DNA of 26,603 bases from Clostridium sp. CAG:524 (GCA_000434555.1 FR880093.1:19054-45656); one strand, 5' to 3'; counted from the stretch's first letter, positions 7,353 through 14,919 are shown. A program made the numbers and translations. The notes: a model not told the origin generated them from the letters alone.

Positions 7353-8471
7353 ATGGCAAATAGAGCATTAGATAATAAATGTCCTGCTTGTGGCGCACCA
7401 ATTTTATATAAACCAAATTTAAAAAAATGGAAATGCGATTATTGTAAAAGCGAATTTACACTTGAAGAAATGAAAAAATATAATAATGCAAGTAGTGAAA
7501 AAAATAATAAAAAAGAAGAAAAAATCGATGTAAAAGATACAACTAAAAATAAATCAAAAGATACAATAAAAAAAGAAAAAGACAATACAACTTATGTTGA
7601 ATATAATTGTAAGGATTGCGGAGCAAAAATAATCGCAGATGAACAAACAACAGCAACATTCTGTATTTATTGTGGAAATACTGCAATATTAAAAGAAAAA
7701 CTATCAGGAAAATTTGCTCCTGATTTAATAATTCCATTTAAAAATGAAAAAGAAAAAGCAATTGAATCATTTAAAAGTCTTAATAAAGGAAGACCACTCA
7801 TGCCAGATTTCTTTAATGATGAAAAAAACATAGAAAAAATAAGAGGAGTATATATTCCATTTTGGCTATTTGACGTAAAAATAAGCGGTGAATTAGATGC
7901 TACAAGCACGACAAGTACAAGCTGGACAGTTGGAAATACAGTATATACAAAAACTGATACATATAGACTTGAAAGAGAAGGTGAAATGGAATTTAATAAA
8001 ATTCCTGTAGATGGTTCCACAAGATTCGATGATGATATAATGAATACAATTGAACCATTTAATTATGAAGACTTAGAAGAATATAATCATGCATATCTAT
8101 CTGGCTTTTTAGCAGAAAAGTATGACGTAGAAGAAGAAAAAAGCTTTAATGATGCGACACTCAGAAGCCTAAATTCAACAAGAGATGAAATGAAAAGAGA
8201 TATGGGCATGGGTATAAAATCAATAATAAACGACACATTAAAAGCAGAAAAATTATTAACAAAATATGCACTACTACCTGTATGGATGATAAATGTAAAA
8301 TATAAAGATAAATTTTATACATTCGCGATGAATGGTCAAACTGGAGAATTCGTAGGTAACATACCAGTAGATAAAAAGAAAGCACTTAAATATGGAATTC
8401 TAACATTTGTAATTACATTTGCATTAGTATTACTAATAAGTTATCTTTTTTACATAGGAGGTCATAAATGA
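7353..8471 (+). CDS. Double zinc-ribbon membrane protein paired with a TPM protein
   Basis: AGGTGA lies upstream of the ATG. Two rubredoxin-like zinc ribbons are visible: C10-x2-C13 with C28-x2-C31 (CPACGAP, CDYCKSEF) and C86-x2-C89 with C104-x2-C107 (CKDCGAK, CIYCGN), joined by a Lys-rich linker. A long soluble domain follows (about 120-340: PFKNEKEKAIESFK, VYIPFWLFDVKISGELDA, LPVWMINVKYKDKFYTFAMNGQTGEFVG). One C-terminal transmembrane helix is at about 348-368, so most of the protein should be cytoplasmic. The family is often annotated only as a TFIIB-type zinc-ribbon protein; no enzymatic function is established. The stop overlaps the next start (ATGA), so the two products are probably made in fixed ratio and may interact. 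Confidence 0.75.
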   Translation: MANRALDNKCPACGAPILYKPNLKKWKCDYCKSEFTLEEMKKYNNASSEKNNKKEEKIDVKDTTKNKSKDTIKKEKDNTTYVEYNCKDCGAKIIADEQTTATFCIYCGNTAILKEKLSGKFAPDLIIPFKNEKEKAIESFKSLNKGRPLMPDFFNDEKNIEKIRGVYIPFWLFDVKISGELDATSTTSTSWTVGNTVYTKTDTYRLEREGEMEFNKIPVDGSTRFDDDIMNTIEPFNYEDLEEYNHAYLSGFLAEKYDVEEEKSFNDATLRSLNSTRDEMKRDMGMGIKSIINDTLKAEKLLTKYALLPVWMINVKYKDKFYTFAMNGQTGEFVGNIPVDKKKALKYGILTFVITFALVLLISYLFYIGGHK

Positions 8472-9397
8472 AAAGAATAATAAGAATAATAATTTTATCT
8501 TTATTATTAATTTTACCACTAAGTTTAAAAGCAGAAGTAAATCTAAAAGAAAGAACTGAATCAAACAATTATGGTGTTAATAAAAAATGGAAAATTACAG
8601 AAAGCAATATCAACAATGTTAAAAGTACAAAATATGTAGATTCAAGTGAAAAAATATATGATTTTTCAAATGTACTTAATGAAGAAGAAAAAAATGAATT
8701 AAAGAGTTTAATTGATGATTATATTAACAAAACACAAATGGATATGGTAATTTTAACAGATAGTGTTCCATATACAAATGATAATACCAATGATACTTAT
8801 GCTTCTGATTTCTATGATTATAATGATTTTGGAATAAATTTCAAAAATTATAGTGGAGTAATTTTATTTAGAAATACATACGAGGAAAACCCTTATTTTA
8901 ATGTATATACATTTGGTCAAGCACAACTATACTATCCACAAAATAGGTGTGATTATGTTCTTGATGATATATATGAAGATTTAAAATCAAAAAACTATAT
9001 TGATGGATTCACAAAATTCATAGATGAATTTAACACATATTATAATAAAGGAATTCCAAAAGAATTAAAAGATTACTATATAGATGATATGGGTTACATT
9101 AAAAAAGGATATAAGTTACCATTACTAACAACATTTATAGTAGCAACAATAGTAACAATAATAGTTCTATTAATAATGGTTAAAAAGAATAAAATGGTTA
9201 AAAAAGAAACTATGGCAGGAGAATATCTAAATAACAATAGTATAAAATATACAAAACGAAATAAAAACTTAATTTCTTCACATACGACACATTATACTAG
9301 AGTAGAGTCATCATCTAGTAGTGGCGGAGGAAGTTTCTCATCACATAGTGGTTCATCAGGAGGTGGCCATGGTGGCGGAAGTGGAAGACATGGATAA
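8468..9397 (+). CDS. TPM-domain (YgcG-like) membrane protein with Gly/Ser/His tail
   Basis: The ATG overlaps the previous TGA, and AGGAGGT lies six bases upstream. Residues 1-22 are a signal peptide (ILSLLLILPLSLKAE). Residues about 59-190 form a TPM domain: YDFSNVLNEEEKNELKSLI is its usual opening, followed by MDMVILTDS and GVILFRN. A transmembrane helix is at about 217-238, then a short basic segment and a C-terminal SSSSSGGGSFSSHSGSSGGG-type tail with His, as in YgcG relatives. The TPM domain is then extracytoplasmic and the tail cytoplasmic. Its role is not settled: a phosphatase activity is known for a plant relative, and a link to envelope or membrane-protein maintenance is inferred. 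A terminator follows directly. Confidence 0.8.
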   Translation: MKRIIRIIILSLLLILPLSLKAEVNLKERTESNNYGVNKKWKITESNINNVKSTKYVDSSEKIYDFSNVLNEEEKNELKSLIDDYINKTQMDMVILTDSVPYTNDNTNDTYASDFYDYNDFGINFKNYSGVILFRNTYEENPYFNVYTFGQAQLYYPQNRCDYVLDDIYEDLKSKNYIDGFTKFIDEFNTYYNKGIPKELKDYYIDDMGYIKKGYKLPLLTTFIVATIVTIIVLLIMVKKNKMVKKETMAGEYLNNNSIKYTKRNKNLISSHTTHYTRVESSSSSGGGSFSSHSGSSGGGHGGGSGRHG

Positions 9398-9422
9398 AAC
9401 AAGTTTACAAGGCTTGTTTTTT
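9396..9422 (+). terminator. Intrinsic terminator of the TPM gene
   Basis: AAAACAAG (9396-9403) and CTTGTTTT (9413-9420), perfect 8-bp stem, 9-nt loop, six T in total at the end. It starts inside the TAA stop. Confidence 0.75.
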
Positions 9423-9437
9423 AATTTGAAGTTTTAA

Positions 9438-9466
9438 TTGATTTTATCAGTAAAAATTGATATAAT
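9438..9466 (+). promoter_or_regulatory. Promoter of the tandem paralog pair
   Basis: TTGATT (9438-9443), 17-nt spacer and TATAAT (9461-9466) with TG at 9458-9459. This is one of the clearest promoters here. Confidence 0.65.
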
Positions 9467-9494
9467 ATAAAGCAATTTGCGAAAGGAAATAAAA

Positions 9495-10286
9495 ATGAAA
9501 AAAATTAATAATGAAGAAAATAATTATGTAGAAAAAGGTAGAAAATCATTTAAAATAGTAAAAACTGAAGTATCTAAAATATATGATGACGCCACCAGTG
9601 ATAAAGAATTTTCTAAAAGTTTTTTAATAGAATTACTTAATAAAAATGAAAAATTAAGTTATGAACTTGCTAATGGATTAATGCTTATAGAAATGGATAT
9701 GGAAAAAACTTTAACAAAAAATAGAGAAAAGATAAGAAAATATAGAATTTTTATTAATGCTTTAGGAATAACTTCATTGTTAATAGGAATAATAAACGGA
9801 TATATTGGTTTAATAGCATGTATGGCATATGCAGGAATTATTTGCATAACAGCAAAGAAAAGAAACGAATTATTAGAAGAATCTAAAAATAAAATAAAAG
9901 AAACCCAACAATTAGTATCAGAAATAAATCCAATAAATAACAATATTGCAAATAATAATATGTTAATAACAAGAAAGTTAAATACATTAAATGATAAAGA
10001 AACAGAGCAAAGAAAACAAGAGCCTGCAAAGGTAAGCAAAATAGAATTAGCAAACAATATCATACAAGAATATTTTGAAACAGGGGTATTACCTGAATTT
10101 GATAAAAATATAAAACAAACAATAATATCAATTTTAAAAAATGATTTGGACAGTGACGAAAATGATATAGAAAAGTTACTTGAAGAAGCACGCGAAAAAG
10201 TTAGTTTTGAAGTTGATAAAAGTACAGTATTAGAATTATTCATTAAAGAAGGAAATAAGGTTAAAAATGGAAAACCAAACAATTAA
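9495..10286 (+). CDS. Membrane protein of unknown family, first of a tandem pair
   Basis: The start is the ATG at 9495, seven bases after AAAGGA; an in-frame TTG at 9477 has no ribosome site. The 263-aa protein has a helical N-terminal region (about 1-80), a hydrophobic hairpin at about 84-113 (INALGITSLLIGI, LIACMAYAGIICI) and a charged C-terminal region. The segment near 180-245 (ELANNIIQEYFETGVLPEF ... IEKLLEEAREKV) recurs almost in order in the next gene. The segment KIYDDATSDKEFSKSFLIELL near 28-48 also recurs. I do not recognise the family. Both termini should face the same side of the membrane, probably the cytoplasm because of the many charges. It overlaps the next gene by 20 bp. Confidence 0.65.
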   Translation: MKKINNEENNYVEKGRKSFKIVKTEVSKIYDDATSDKEFSKSFLIELLNKNEKLSYELANGLMLIEMDMEKTLTKNREKIRKYRIFINALGITSLLIGIINGYIGLIACMAYAGIICITAKKRNELLEESKNKIKETQQLVSEINPINNNIANNNMLITRKLNTLNDKETEQRKQEPAKVSKIELANNIIQEYFETGVLPEFDKNIKQTIISILKNDLDSDENDIEKLLEEAREKVSFEVDKSTVLELFIKEGNKVKNGKPNN

Positions 10287-11010
10287 CAAAACAAATATTG
10301 AAAAAGCAAGAGATATATCATCTTCAGCAACTAAAATCTATATGGATATAACAGATATAAAAGAATTTTCAAAATCATACTTAGAAGAATTATTAAAAGA
10401 AAATGAAGCATTAAAAGGTTGTTTAAACAAATTATTAGATGACAACATCCGCGAATTAGAAAAATCAACAAAATCAAGTGCAACAAAAGATATCAAAAGA
10501 ATGATAAAAATGGCAATAATAATGTTAGCCAGTTTAACATTGATTTCAGTCGCACCAACAATTGGATTATTTACAACACCAATTTATATGATATATGTCA
10601 TAAAATCATATAAATCATCAAAAGAAAATTCAATTGAATATAAAAAAAGAGTTAAAGAGATTAGACAAGTTAATGATAAATCGCAAGGTATAAAGAATAA
10701 TTTAGATAATAATGAATTATTTATTAGAAGAGAATTAAAGAAATTTGAAACTAAAGAACTACCAGAAACAAAATCGCATGAAGCAAGCAAAGTAGAACTT
10801 GCTAATAAAGTAATTCAAGATTTTTATGAAACTGGCATTATTCCTGAAATTAGTGACGAATTAAAAGAAACGATAATCGCATTGTTAAAAAATAGTGTAG
10901 AGTGCAAAGAAATTAACATTATAACAATACTTGAAGAATCACGTAAAAAAGTAAATTATGAAGATTCTAAAAGCGCAAAACTAGAACTAAACAAGAATGG
11001 TAAGAATTAA
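10267..11010 (+). CDS. Membrane protein of unknown family, second of a tandem pair
   Basis: AAGG at 10257-10260 serves the ATG at 10267, which lies inside the end of the previous gene. The 247-aa product has the same plan: an N-terminal helical part with ATKIYMDITDIKEFSKSYLEELL, a hydrophobic hairpin at about 80-115 (MAIIMLASLTLISVAPTIGLF), and a C-terminal module (ELANKVIQDFYETGIIPEI ... ITILEESRKKV). Conservation with its neighbour is highest in these two modules and low in the membrane part. That points to an old duplication with the ends under constraint. Function unknown. It ends in a strong terminator. Confidence 0.65.
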   Translation: MENQTINKTNIEKARDISSSATKIYMDITDIKEFSKSYLEELLKENEALKGCLNKLLDDNIRELEKSTKSSATKDIKRMIKMAIIMLASLTLISVAPTIGLFTTPIYMIYVIKSYKSSKENSIEYKKRVKEIRQVNDKSQGIKNNLDNNELFIRRELKKFETKELPETKSHEASKVELANKVIQDFYETGIIPEISDELKETIIALLKNSVECKEINIITILEESRKKVNYEDSKSAKLELNKNGKN

Positions 11011-11026
11011 TTTCTTATCATTTTAT
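10996..11026 (+). terminator. Intrinsic terminator of the tandem paralogs
   Basis: AATGGTAAGAA (10996-11006) pairs with TTCTTATCATT (11012-11022) with one G-U wobble. The stem includes the stop codon region and is followed by T-rich sequence. Confidence 0.65.
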
Positions 11027-11056
11027 ATTATATTTCTTTATATACACTACTAATCA

Positions 11057-11065
11057 TGTTATAAT
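11057..11065 (+). promoter_or_regulatory. Extended -10 promoter of the 279-aa gene
   Basis: TGTTATAAT with TATAAT at 11060-11065 and a weak -35. The expected start point leaves a leader of only about 10 nt, essentially the TGGAG site. Confidence 0.5.
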
Positions 11066-11081
11066 CATATTGGAGACTAAT

Positions 11082-11921
11082 ATGAATAAGGAAGATTATA
11101 TTAAAATTGTAAATGAAAAATTAACAGGAAATTCAAAACAAATAATGTTAAACCAAATTGACAGATATTATAATTCAAAAAATTATATAATAAAAAAAGA
11201 CAACAAGATAGGAGAAAAAGTATTATTAAAAAAAGGTACATTACTTCATGGAACATATAAAAATATAGAAGGTCTAAGAGAGATAATAAAAAATGGACTA
11301 ATATCAAGTTGGTTCATAAATGCAAGAACTTCTAAATATCCAAGCTCAGTTGGGGTATGGAATTTAAAACAAGATTATTTATTAAAAGACTATATTGACT
11401 TTTATTCTGGTGGAACAATTCTTTATAGTGGAATATTTGAAAATAATATTGACACAGGATGTAATAAAACAGCTATTATTCCTTATAGTAATATGAATAA
11501 CATTATAAATGAAATTACAAAAATAGATTGTCATAAATGGAATATAGAACAAACAAAAGAAGCAAGATTTATGCCCAGTTTAGTTCAAGATAGAGTACAA
11601 ATTGGAATAATTTTTAATGGAGAAAATGATTATATTCATGAACTATTAAAAGGAGATATCTTATCAAATAATATAAGTGATATAGATGTAAAAGATTTTG
11701 TGAATCCAATCTATTATGAAACTTTTATCAAAGACAGAAAACGTAAGGATGACTTATTTACTGATCGTGAAAGTGCAATACTCTTTGGAATACCATCTAA
11801 TTTTATAGAAGGTATATTAGTTGGAAGAAAATATGAAAAAGATATAGAAATTTTAAAAGAAATAAAAAAGTTACTTCCAAAAGCATACATATGTAATTTA
11901 GATGGTATAATCATAAGATAG
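11082..11921 (+). CDS. Unknown protein, 279 aa; possible ADP-ribosyltransferase-like fold
   Basis: The start is the ATG at 11082, six bases after TGGAG; an in-frame TTG at 11070 would lie upstream of that site. The protein is soluble with no signal or membrane segment. The segment LLKKGTLLHGTYKNIEGLREIIKNGLISSWF (about 44-75) resembles the first strand and helix of ART-fold proteins (L-x-HGT ... I-x-x-x-GL). Near the C-terminus RESAILFGIPSNFIEGILVGR (about 231-250) looks like a conserved loop plus strand. I cannot assign the catalytic residues, so this is a fold-level suspicion. It has its own promoter and is followed at 3 bp by a broken transporter gene. Confidence 0.5.
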   Translation: MNKEDYIKIVNEKLTGNSKQIMLNQIDRYYNSKNYIIKKDNKIGEKVLLKKGTLLHGTYKNIEGLREIIKNGLISSWFINARTSKYPSSVGVWNLKQDYLLKDYIDFYSGGTILYSGIFENNIDTGCNKTAIIPYSNMNNIINEITKIDCHKWNIEQTKEARFMPSLVQDRVQIGIIFNGENDYIHELLKGDILSNNISDIDVKDFVNPIYYETFIKDRKRKDDLFTDRESAILFGIPSNFIEGILVGRKYEKDIEILKEIKKLLPKAYICNLDGIIIR

Positions 11922-11924
11922 CAT

Positions 11925-12252
11925 ATGAAAATAAAAAACAAGAAAAATATTGGTATGATTTTAGCATTTTTAAGTGCTTGTCTTTATGCGTTCAACGTAA
12001 TAATTGAAAAGAAATATGTTAGATTTGAAAGTTGTAACAAAATATTATTTCTAATGTATCTAGGTGCAGGAATAGGACTATATTTAATTCATAAATTATC
12101 CTCAAAGAGCAGTAATAAATCTCAAAAATTAACTAAAAAATTCAAATGTTAGTTTAGTATCATTGTTATCTATTTTTGAAATAATCATGACAACTTTTAT
12201 ATTCATACTAATGATAATAGGAATAATATTTATGAATAAAGATAACAAATAA
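11925..12252 (+). pseudogene. EamA/DMT-family transporter, collapsed by internal deletion and frameshift
   Basis: The first 75 codons (11925-12152) open like a drug/metabolite transporter: MILAFLSACLYAFNVIIEKKYV is the usual first EamA helix, and a second helix starts at NKILFLMYLGAGIGL. The frame then stops. In another frame, from about 12145 to TAA 12250-12252, the sequence reads NVSLVSLLSIFEIIMTT...IIGIIFMNKDNK. That matches the end of the same family (the A-x-x-SLLS-x-x-E motif before the last helices). An intact member has about 280-300 residues and ten helices; here roughly 110 residues survive. The middle is deleted. It was probably a small-metabolite exporter or importer. Confidence 0.7.
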
Positions 12253-12280
12253 TTTACAATGTAATGACAAAATAATTTTC

Positions 12281-12308
12281 TTGACATTAGTATTTAAAAA
12301 TATATAAT
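12281..12308 (+). promoter_or_regulatory. Consensus promoter of the 174-aa gene
   Basis: TTGACA (12281-12286), 16-nt spacer, TATAAT (12303-12308). Both hexamers are perfect. Confidence 0.7.
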
Positions 12309-12330
12309 ATATCTTGAAATGGAGGATATT

Positions 12331-12855
12331 ATGGAAAAATATGTAAATGTTTACTTATCAAATAATATTCATAAGTCATCAGGTATATATGACAGTAGTG
12401 TATTTCAAGATTGCGTTTATGTTAAAAAATCAGAGAAAAGGACAGATAAGGTATTATTTTGGTCATATGATTATGATCAAGAAGTAAAGGGTCTAACTGA
12501 CGTGCCAATAATTTGTGAACGCTTAGAAGATGGAAGTTTAAAAGACATTATAACAGGAGAAATAATAACATCATTAGGTGAATATGAAGATGAAGAAAGA
12601 TGTTTATATCAAATGTTTTTAACTTATAATCGCTTAAATGAATTAAGTATATCAAAAGTTGCTGAAATAATAAAAAAATATTTTGATGGACCATACAAAC
12701 AAGAAAATATAGCAAGATATAGACAAATGATGGAAGATGTAAGAATAGAAAGTGCTAACATGACTTATAGAAGAATTGGAAGAAAAAAAGAACAACAACA
12801 AAAAACAGAACAAGATGATGAATATGTTAGACGCTTTATAAATAATTTACGTTAA
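12331..12855 (+). CDS. Hypothetical cytoplasmic protein, 174 aa
   Basis: GGAGG (12321-12325) is five bases before the ATG at 12331; an upstream in-frame ATG at 12319 overlaps that site and is less likely. The product has no signal or membrane helix. An N-terminal half with beta-like segments (YVNVYLSNN, FQDCVYVKKSE, VLFWSYDYD) is followed by DGSLKDIITGEIITSLGEYE and then a long helical, Arg/Lys/Gln-rich C-terminus (ARYRQMMEDVRIES, RRIGRKKEQQQKTEQDDEYVR). I do not recognise it. A perfect promoter and a strong terminator make it a well-expressed single-gene unit. Confidence 0.6.
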   Translation: MEKYVNVYLSNNIHKSSGIYDSSVFQDCVYVKKSEKRTDKVLFWSYDYDQEVKGLTDVPIICERLEDGSLKDIITGEIITSLGEYEDEERCLYQMFLTYNRLNELSISKVAEIIKKYFDGPYKQENIARYRQMMEDVRIESANMTYRRIGRKKEQQQKTEQDDEYVRRFINNLR

Positions 12856-12861
12856 CTATAC

Positions 12862-12897
12862 AAAAAAGTAATAGATGTTAGAATTTATTACTTTTTA
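12862..12897 (+). terminator. Intrinsic terminator
   Basis: AAAAAGTAATA (12863-12873) and TATTACTTTTT (12886-12896), perfect 11-bp stem with 12-nt loop. The next -10 box begins within 5 nt. Confidence 0.75.
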
Positions 12898-12900
12898 TTA

Positions 12901-12909
12901 TGATATAAT
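12901..12909 (+). promoter_or_regulatory. Extended -10 promoter of the 153-aa/dehydrogenase operon
   Basis: TGATATAAT with TATAAT at 12904-12909 and no good -35 (the site falls in the terminator). Predicted leader is about 12 nt. Confidence 0.5.
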
Positions 12910-12927
12910 TATCAATGGGAGATAAGA

Positions 12928-13389
12928 TTGAATAAACATTTGAAAATTTTAATATTGATAATTGGTATAATAGTTGTAGGATATGTATCATTTAATTATG
13001 GCCAAAAATACAAAAAAGATATTTTAGAAAATGATTATACATATATAGATGTCCTAAGTGGAATGTATGGCACGTGTGAAAATGATAGCTGCTATATACT
13101 TAATATATTTAAAGAAAACAATACATATGTATTCACGAGTGGTATATATGCTACTGACTTCGTAAATACAGGAAATATTACTAGAAGTATTAAAATTGAT
13201 GATAAAAAATATTATTTAAATGTTTACTATCCAGCTATACATGATGAAATGGAAGATACTGAAGAAACTAATAAAGATTATATTTTAGAACTTGTTAATA
13301 ATGAACAAATAAAAGTAAATAATTTATCTTACAAAAAAATAAATGGCGACATAGAAGATTTTTTTGATAATGAAGCATTTAGTCACTAG
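12928..13389 (+). CDS. Membrane-anchored hypothetical protein, 153 aa, TTG start
   Basis: The start is TTG at 12928, five bases after GGGAGA, with no in-frame ATG nearby. Residues about 6-24 (LKILILIIGIIVVGYVSF) form one N-terminal helix or uncleaved signal anchor, and the rest should be outside. The outer part has a Cys pair (GTCENDSCYIL, residues 50 and 55) that could form a disulfide, beta-rich sequence and an acidic end. An out-of-frame ATG at 12915 would encode a six-codon minigene overlapping the site. The protein is unrecognised. The next gene follows after 9 bp with AGGAGG, so both are in one operon. Confidence 0.6.
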   Translation: MNKHLKILILIIGIIVVGYVSFNYGQKYKKDILENDYTYIDVLSGMYGTCENDSCYILNIFKENNTYVFTSGIYATDFVNTGNITRSIKIDDKKYYLNVYYPAIHDEMEDTEETNKDYILELVNNEQIKVNNLSYKKINGDIEDFFDNEAFSH

Positions 13390-13398
13390 GAGGAAAAT

Positions 13399-14343
13399 AT
13401 GAAAAATATTACAATAATAGGTGGAGGAGTTTTAGGATCACAAATAGCATTTCAAACAGCATATTGTGGATTTAATGTAACAGTATGGTTAAGAAGTCAT
13501 GAAAGTGTTAACAGAACCAAAGCAAAACTACTAGAATTGAAGAAAAAATATACTGAAAATATTAATTTAATGAATACTAATGAAGGAAAAATGTTTAATA
13601 ATTGGTGTAATGGAATTTCAAATTATGATAATTTTAATTATAAAGAATGCATCAAACGTGTAGATGAAGCATATAAAAATATTAAATTTGAAATAGATCT
13701 AGGAATGTCCATTAAAAATGCAGATTTAGTTATTGAAGCAATGACGGAAGATTTTAACATAAAAAAAGATTTATACTTAAAAATGTCATATTTACTTCCA
13801 AAGAAAACAATTGTTGTTACCAATTCATCAACTATGCTTCCAAGCAAACTAGCAAAATACACAGGTAGACCTGAAATGTTTTTAGCACTTCATTTTGCTA
13901 ATTCTATATGGAAAAATAATACAGCAGAAGTTATGAAACATGATAAAACAGAAGATAAATATTTTAACGAAGTAATAAAATTTGCTAAAGAAATAAATAT
14001 GGTAGCACTTCCAATAGTTAAAGAAAAATCTGGATACCTTTTAAATTCTATGTTAATACCATTTCTATTTTCAGGTTTAGATTTATTAGTAAATGGTATT
14101 TCAGATATTGAATCTATAGATAAGGCATGGACACTTGGAACAGGAGCACCAAAGGGACCTTTTCAAATACTTGACACAGTAGGGCTTAATACTGCACACG
14201 AAATAGTACTTATGTATGTAAAAATACCATCTTTTTTAGCACCATACAATTTCAAAAAAATGGAAGCACTATTAAAAGAATATATTGAAAAAGGAAAACT
14301 TGGAATCGCTAGTGGAGAAGGCTTCTACAAATACAATAAATGA
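13399..14343 (+). CDS. 3-hydroxyacyl-CoA dehydrogenase family protein
   Basis: AGGAGG precedes the ATG by six bases. The N-terminal Rossmann fold has IIGGGVLGSQIAFQTAYCG, with GGGVLG at 8-13 as the dinucleotide loop. ADLVIEAMTEDFNIKKDLY (108-126) and TNSSTMLPS (141-149) match the family's substrate-side loops. LHFANSI (164-170) holds His165, the counterpart of the catalytic His in HFFNP-type enzymes. The C-terminal helical domain has GAPKGPFQILDTVGLNTAHEI. At 314 aa it fits a one-module enzyme. The family oxidises L-3-hydroxyacyl-CoA or related hydroxyacids with NAD. No thiolase or crotonase lies nearby, so butyrate or fatty-acid metabolism is not implied. Substrate unknown. Confidence 0.8.
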   Translation: MKNITIIGGGVLGSQIAFQTAYCGFNVTVWLRSHESVNRTKAKLLELKKKYTENINLMNTNEGKMFNNWCNGISNYDNFNYKECIKRVDEAYKNIKFEIDLGMSIKNADLVIEAMTEDFNIKKDLYLKMSYLLPKKTIVVTNSSTMLPSKLAKYTGRPEMFLALHFANSIWKNNTAEVMKHDKTEDKYFNEVIKFAKEINMVALPIVKEKSGYLLNSMLIPFLFSGLDLLVNGISDIESIDKAWTLGTGAPKGPFQILDTVGLNTAHEIVLMYVKIPSFLAPYNFKKMEALLKEYIEKGKLGIASGEGFYKYNK

Positions 14344-14360
14344 TTCCTATTGATACAGTA

Positions 14361-14369
14361 TGTTATAAT
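14361..14369 (+). promoter_or_regulatory. Extended -10 promoter with no intact gene downstream
   Basis: TGTTATAAT with TATAAT at 14364-14369. It is followed by AGGTGG at 14386-14391 but no usable start codon at the correct distance, and then a terminator at 14434. Confidence 0.45.
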
Positions 14370-14433
14370 TATTAACAATTTTATTAGGTGGTTCTATAAA
14401 AAATATTAATATGTATATAAATAAAAATCAATT

Positions 14434-14473
14434 AAAAGACTAGATAATTTTTAAAAGTTGTTTAGTTTTTTTT
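14434..14473 (+). terminator. Intrinsic terminator
   Basis: AAAAGACTA (14434-14442) pairs with TAGTTTTTT (14463-14471) through one G-U wobble, and T8 follows. It closes the short transcript from 14361 and could also end the dehydrogenase transcript. Confidence 0.65.
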
Positions 14474-14487
14474 GTAAAAAAAGAAGA

Positions 14488-14880
14488 TCATTTTAATAAA
14501 TCTTCCAATGTTTTACTATCAACATAATTTGTTATAACTTCATCAAGACCTTTCCAAAAATTATAAGTCTTACATTCATTTTTTCTTTCACAATCATCAT
14601 GTACACAAAAAACAGGAGTCAAATCCCCTTCAGCAATTCTTAAAATATCTCCAATTCTATATTCACTTGGCTTTCTATTTAATTTATATCCACCATTAAT
14701 ACCACGCAAAGAATCTAAATAACCAGCTTTATTTAATAAAGATATAATTTGTTCTAAATATTTCATACTTATTTGTTGTCTACTTGATATTTCTTTCAAA
14801 GAAATAAAACTATCATCATTATTCATTGCTAAATCAGTCATTATTCTTAAAGCATATCTTCCTCTAGTAGATATTTTCAT
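14488..14880 (-). CDS. Rrf2-family transcriptional regulator, probable Fe-S sensor
   Basis: Minus strand, 130 aa. The ATG ending at 14880 is preceded by GGAAGTGA; an in-frame GTG at 14895 overlaps that site. MKISTRGRYALRIMTDLA is the hallmark Rrf2 N-terminus, followed by a winged helix (SLKEISSRQQISMKYLEQII, recognition helix about 35-50) and wing RGINGGYKL. The C-terminal helix carries Cys92, Cys97 and Cys103 (CVHDDCERKNEC), very close to the cluster ligands of IscR (92, 98, 104). A [2Fe-2S]-type sensor of iron-sulfur or redox state is therefore likely. Rrf2 proteins bind palindromic operators as dimers. Divergent from vanZ across 54 bp, so control of both is plausible but not shown. No isc/suf genes are in view. 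Confidence 0.88.
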   Translation of the reverse strand: MKISTRGRYALRIMTDLAMNNDDSFISLKEISSRQQISMKYLEQIISLLNKAGYLDSLRGINGGYKLNRKPSEYRIGDILRIAEGDLTPVFCVHDDCERKNECKTYNFWKGLDEVITNYVDSKTLEDLLK

Positions 14881-14899
14881 ATAAATCACTTCCACAAAT

Positions 14900-14919
14900 A
14901 GTATATCATATATTATAAT
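14900..14919. promoter_or_regulatory. Overlapping divergent -10 boxes between rrf2 and vanZ
   Basis: Minus strand: TGATATACT at 14900-14908 for the regulator. Plus strand: TATAAT at 14914-14919 for vanZ. The boxes are 5 bp apart, so polymerases would compete. The AT palindrome around 14908-14921 is a possible operator. Confidence 0.4.

Noticed and set aside
9659..10282. 207-aa minus-strand ORF opposite the first tandem paralog
   Set aside because: Ser/Phe/Leu-rich complement of a Lys/Glu/Asn-rich gene; no promoter or ribosome site, and the plus-strand frame has a conserved paralog.
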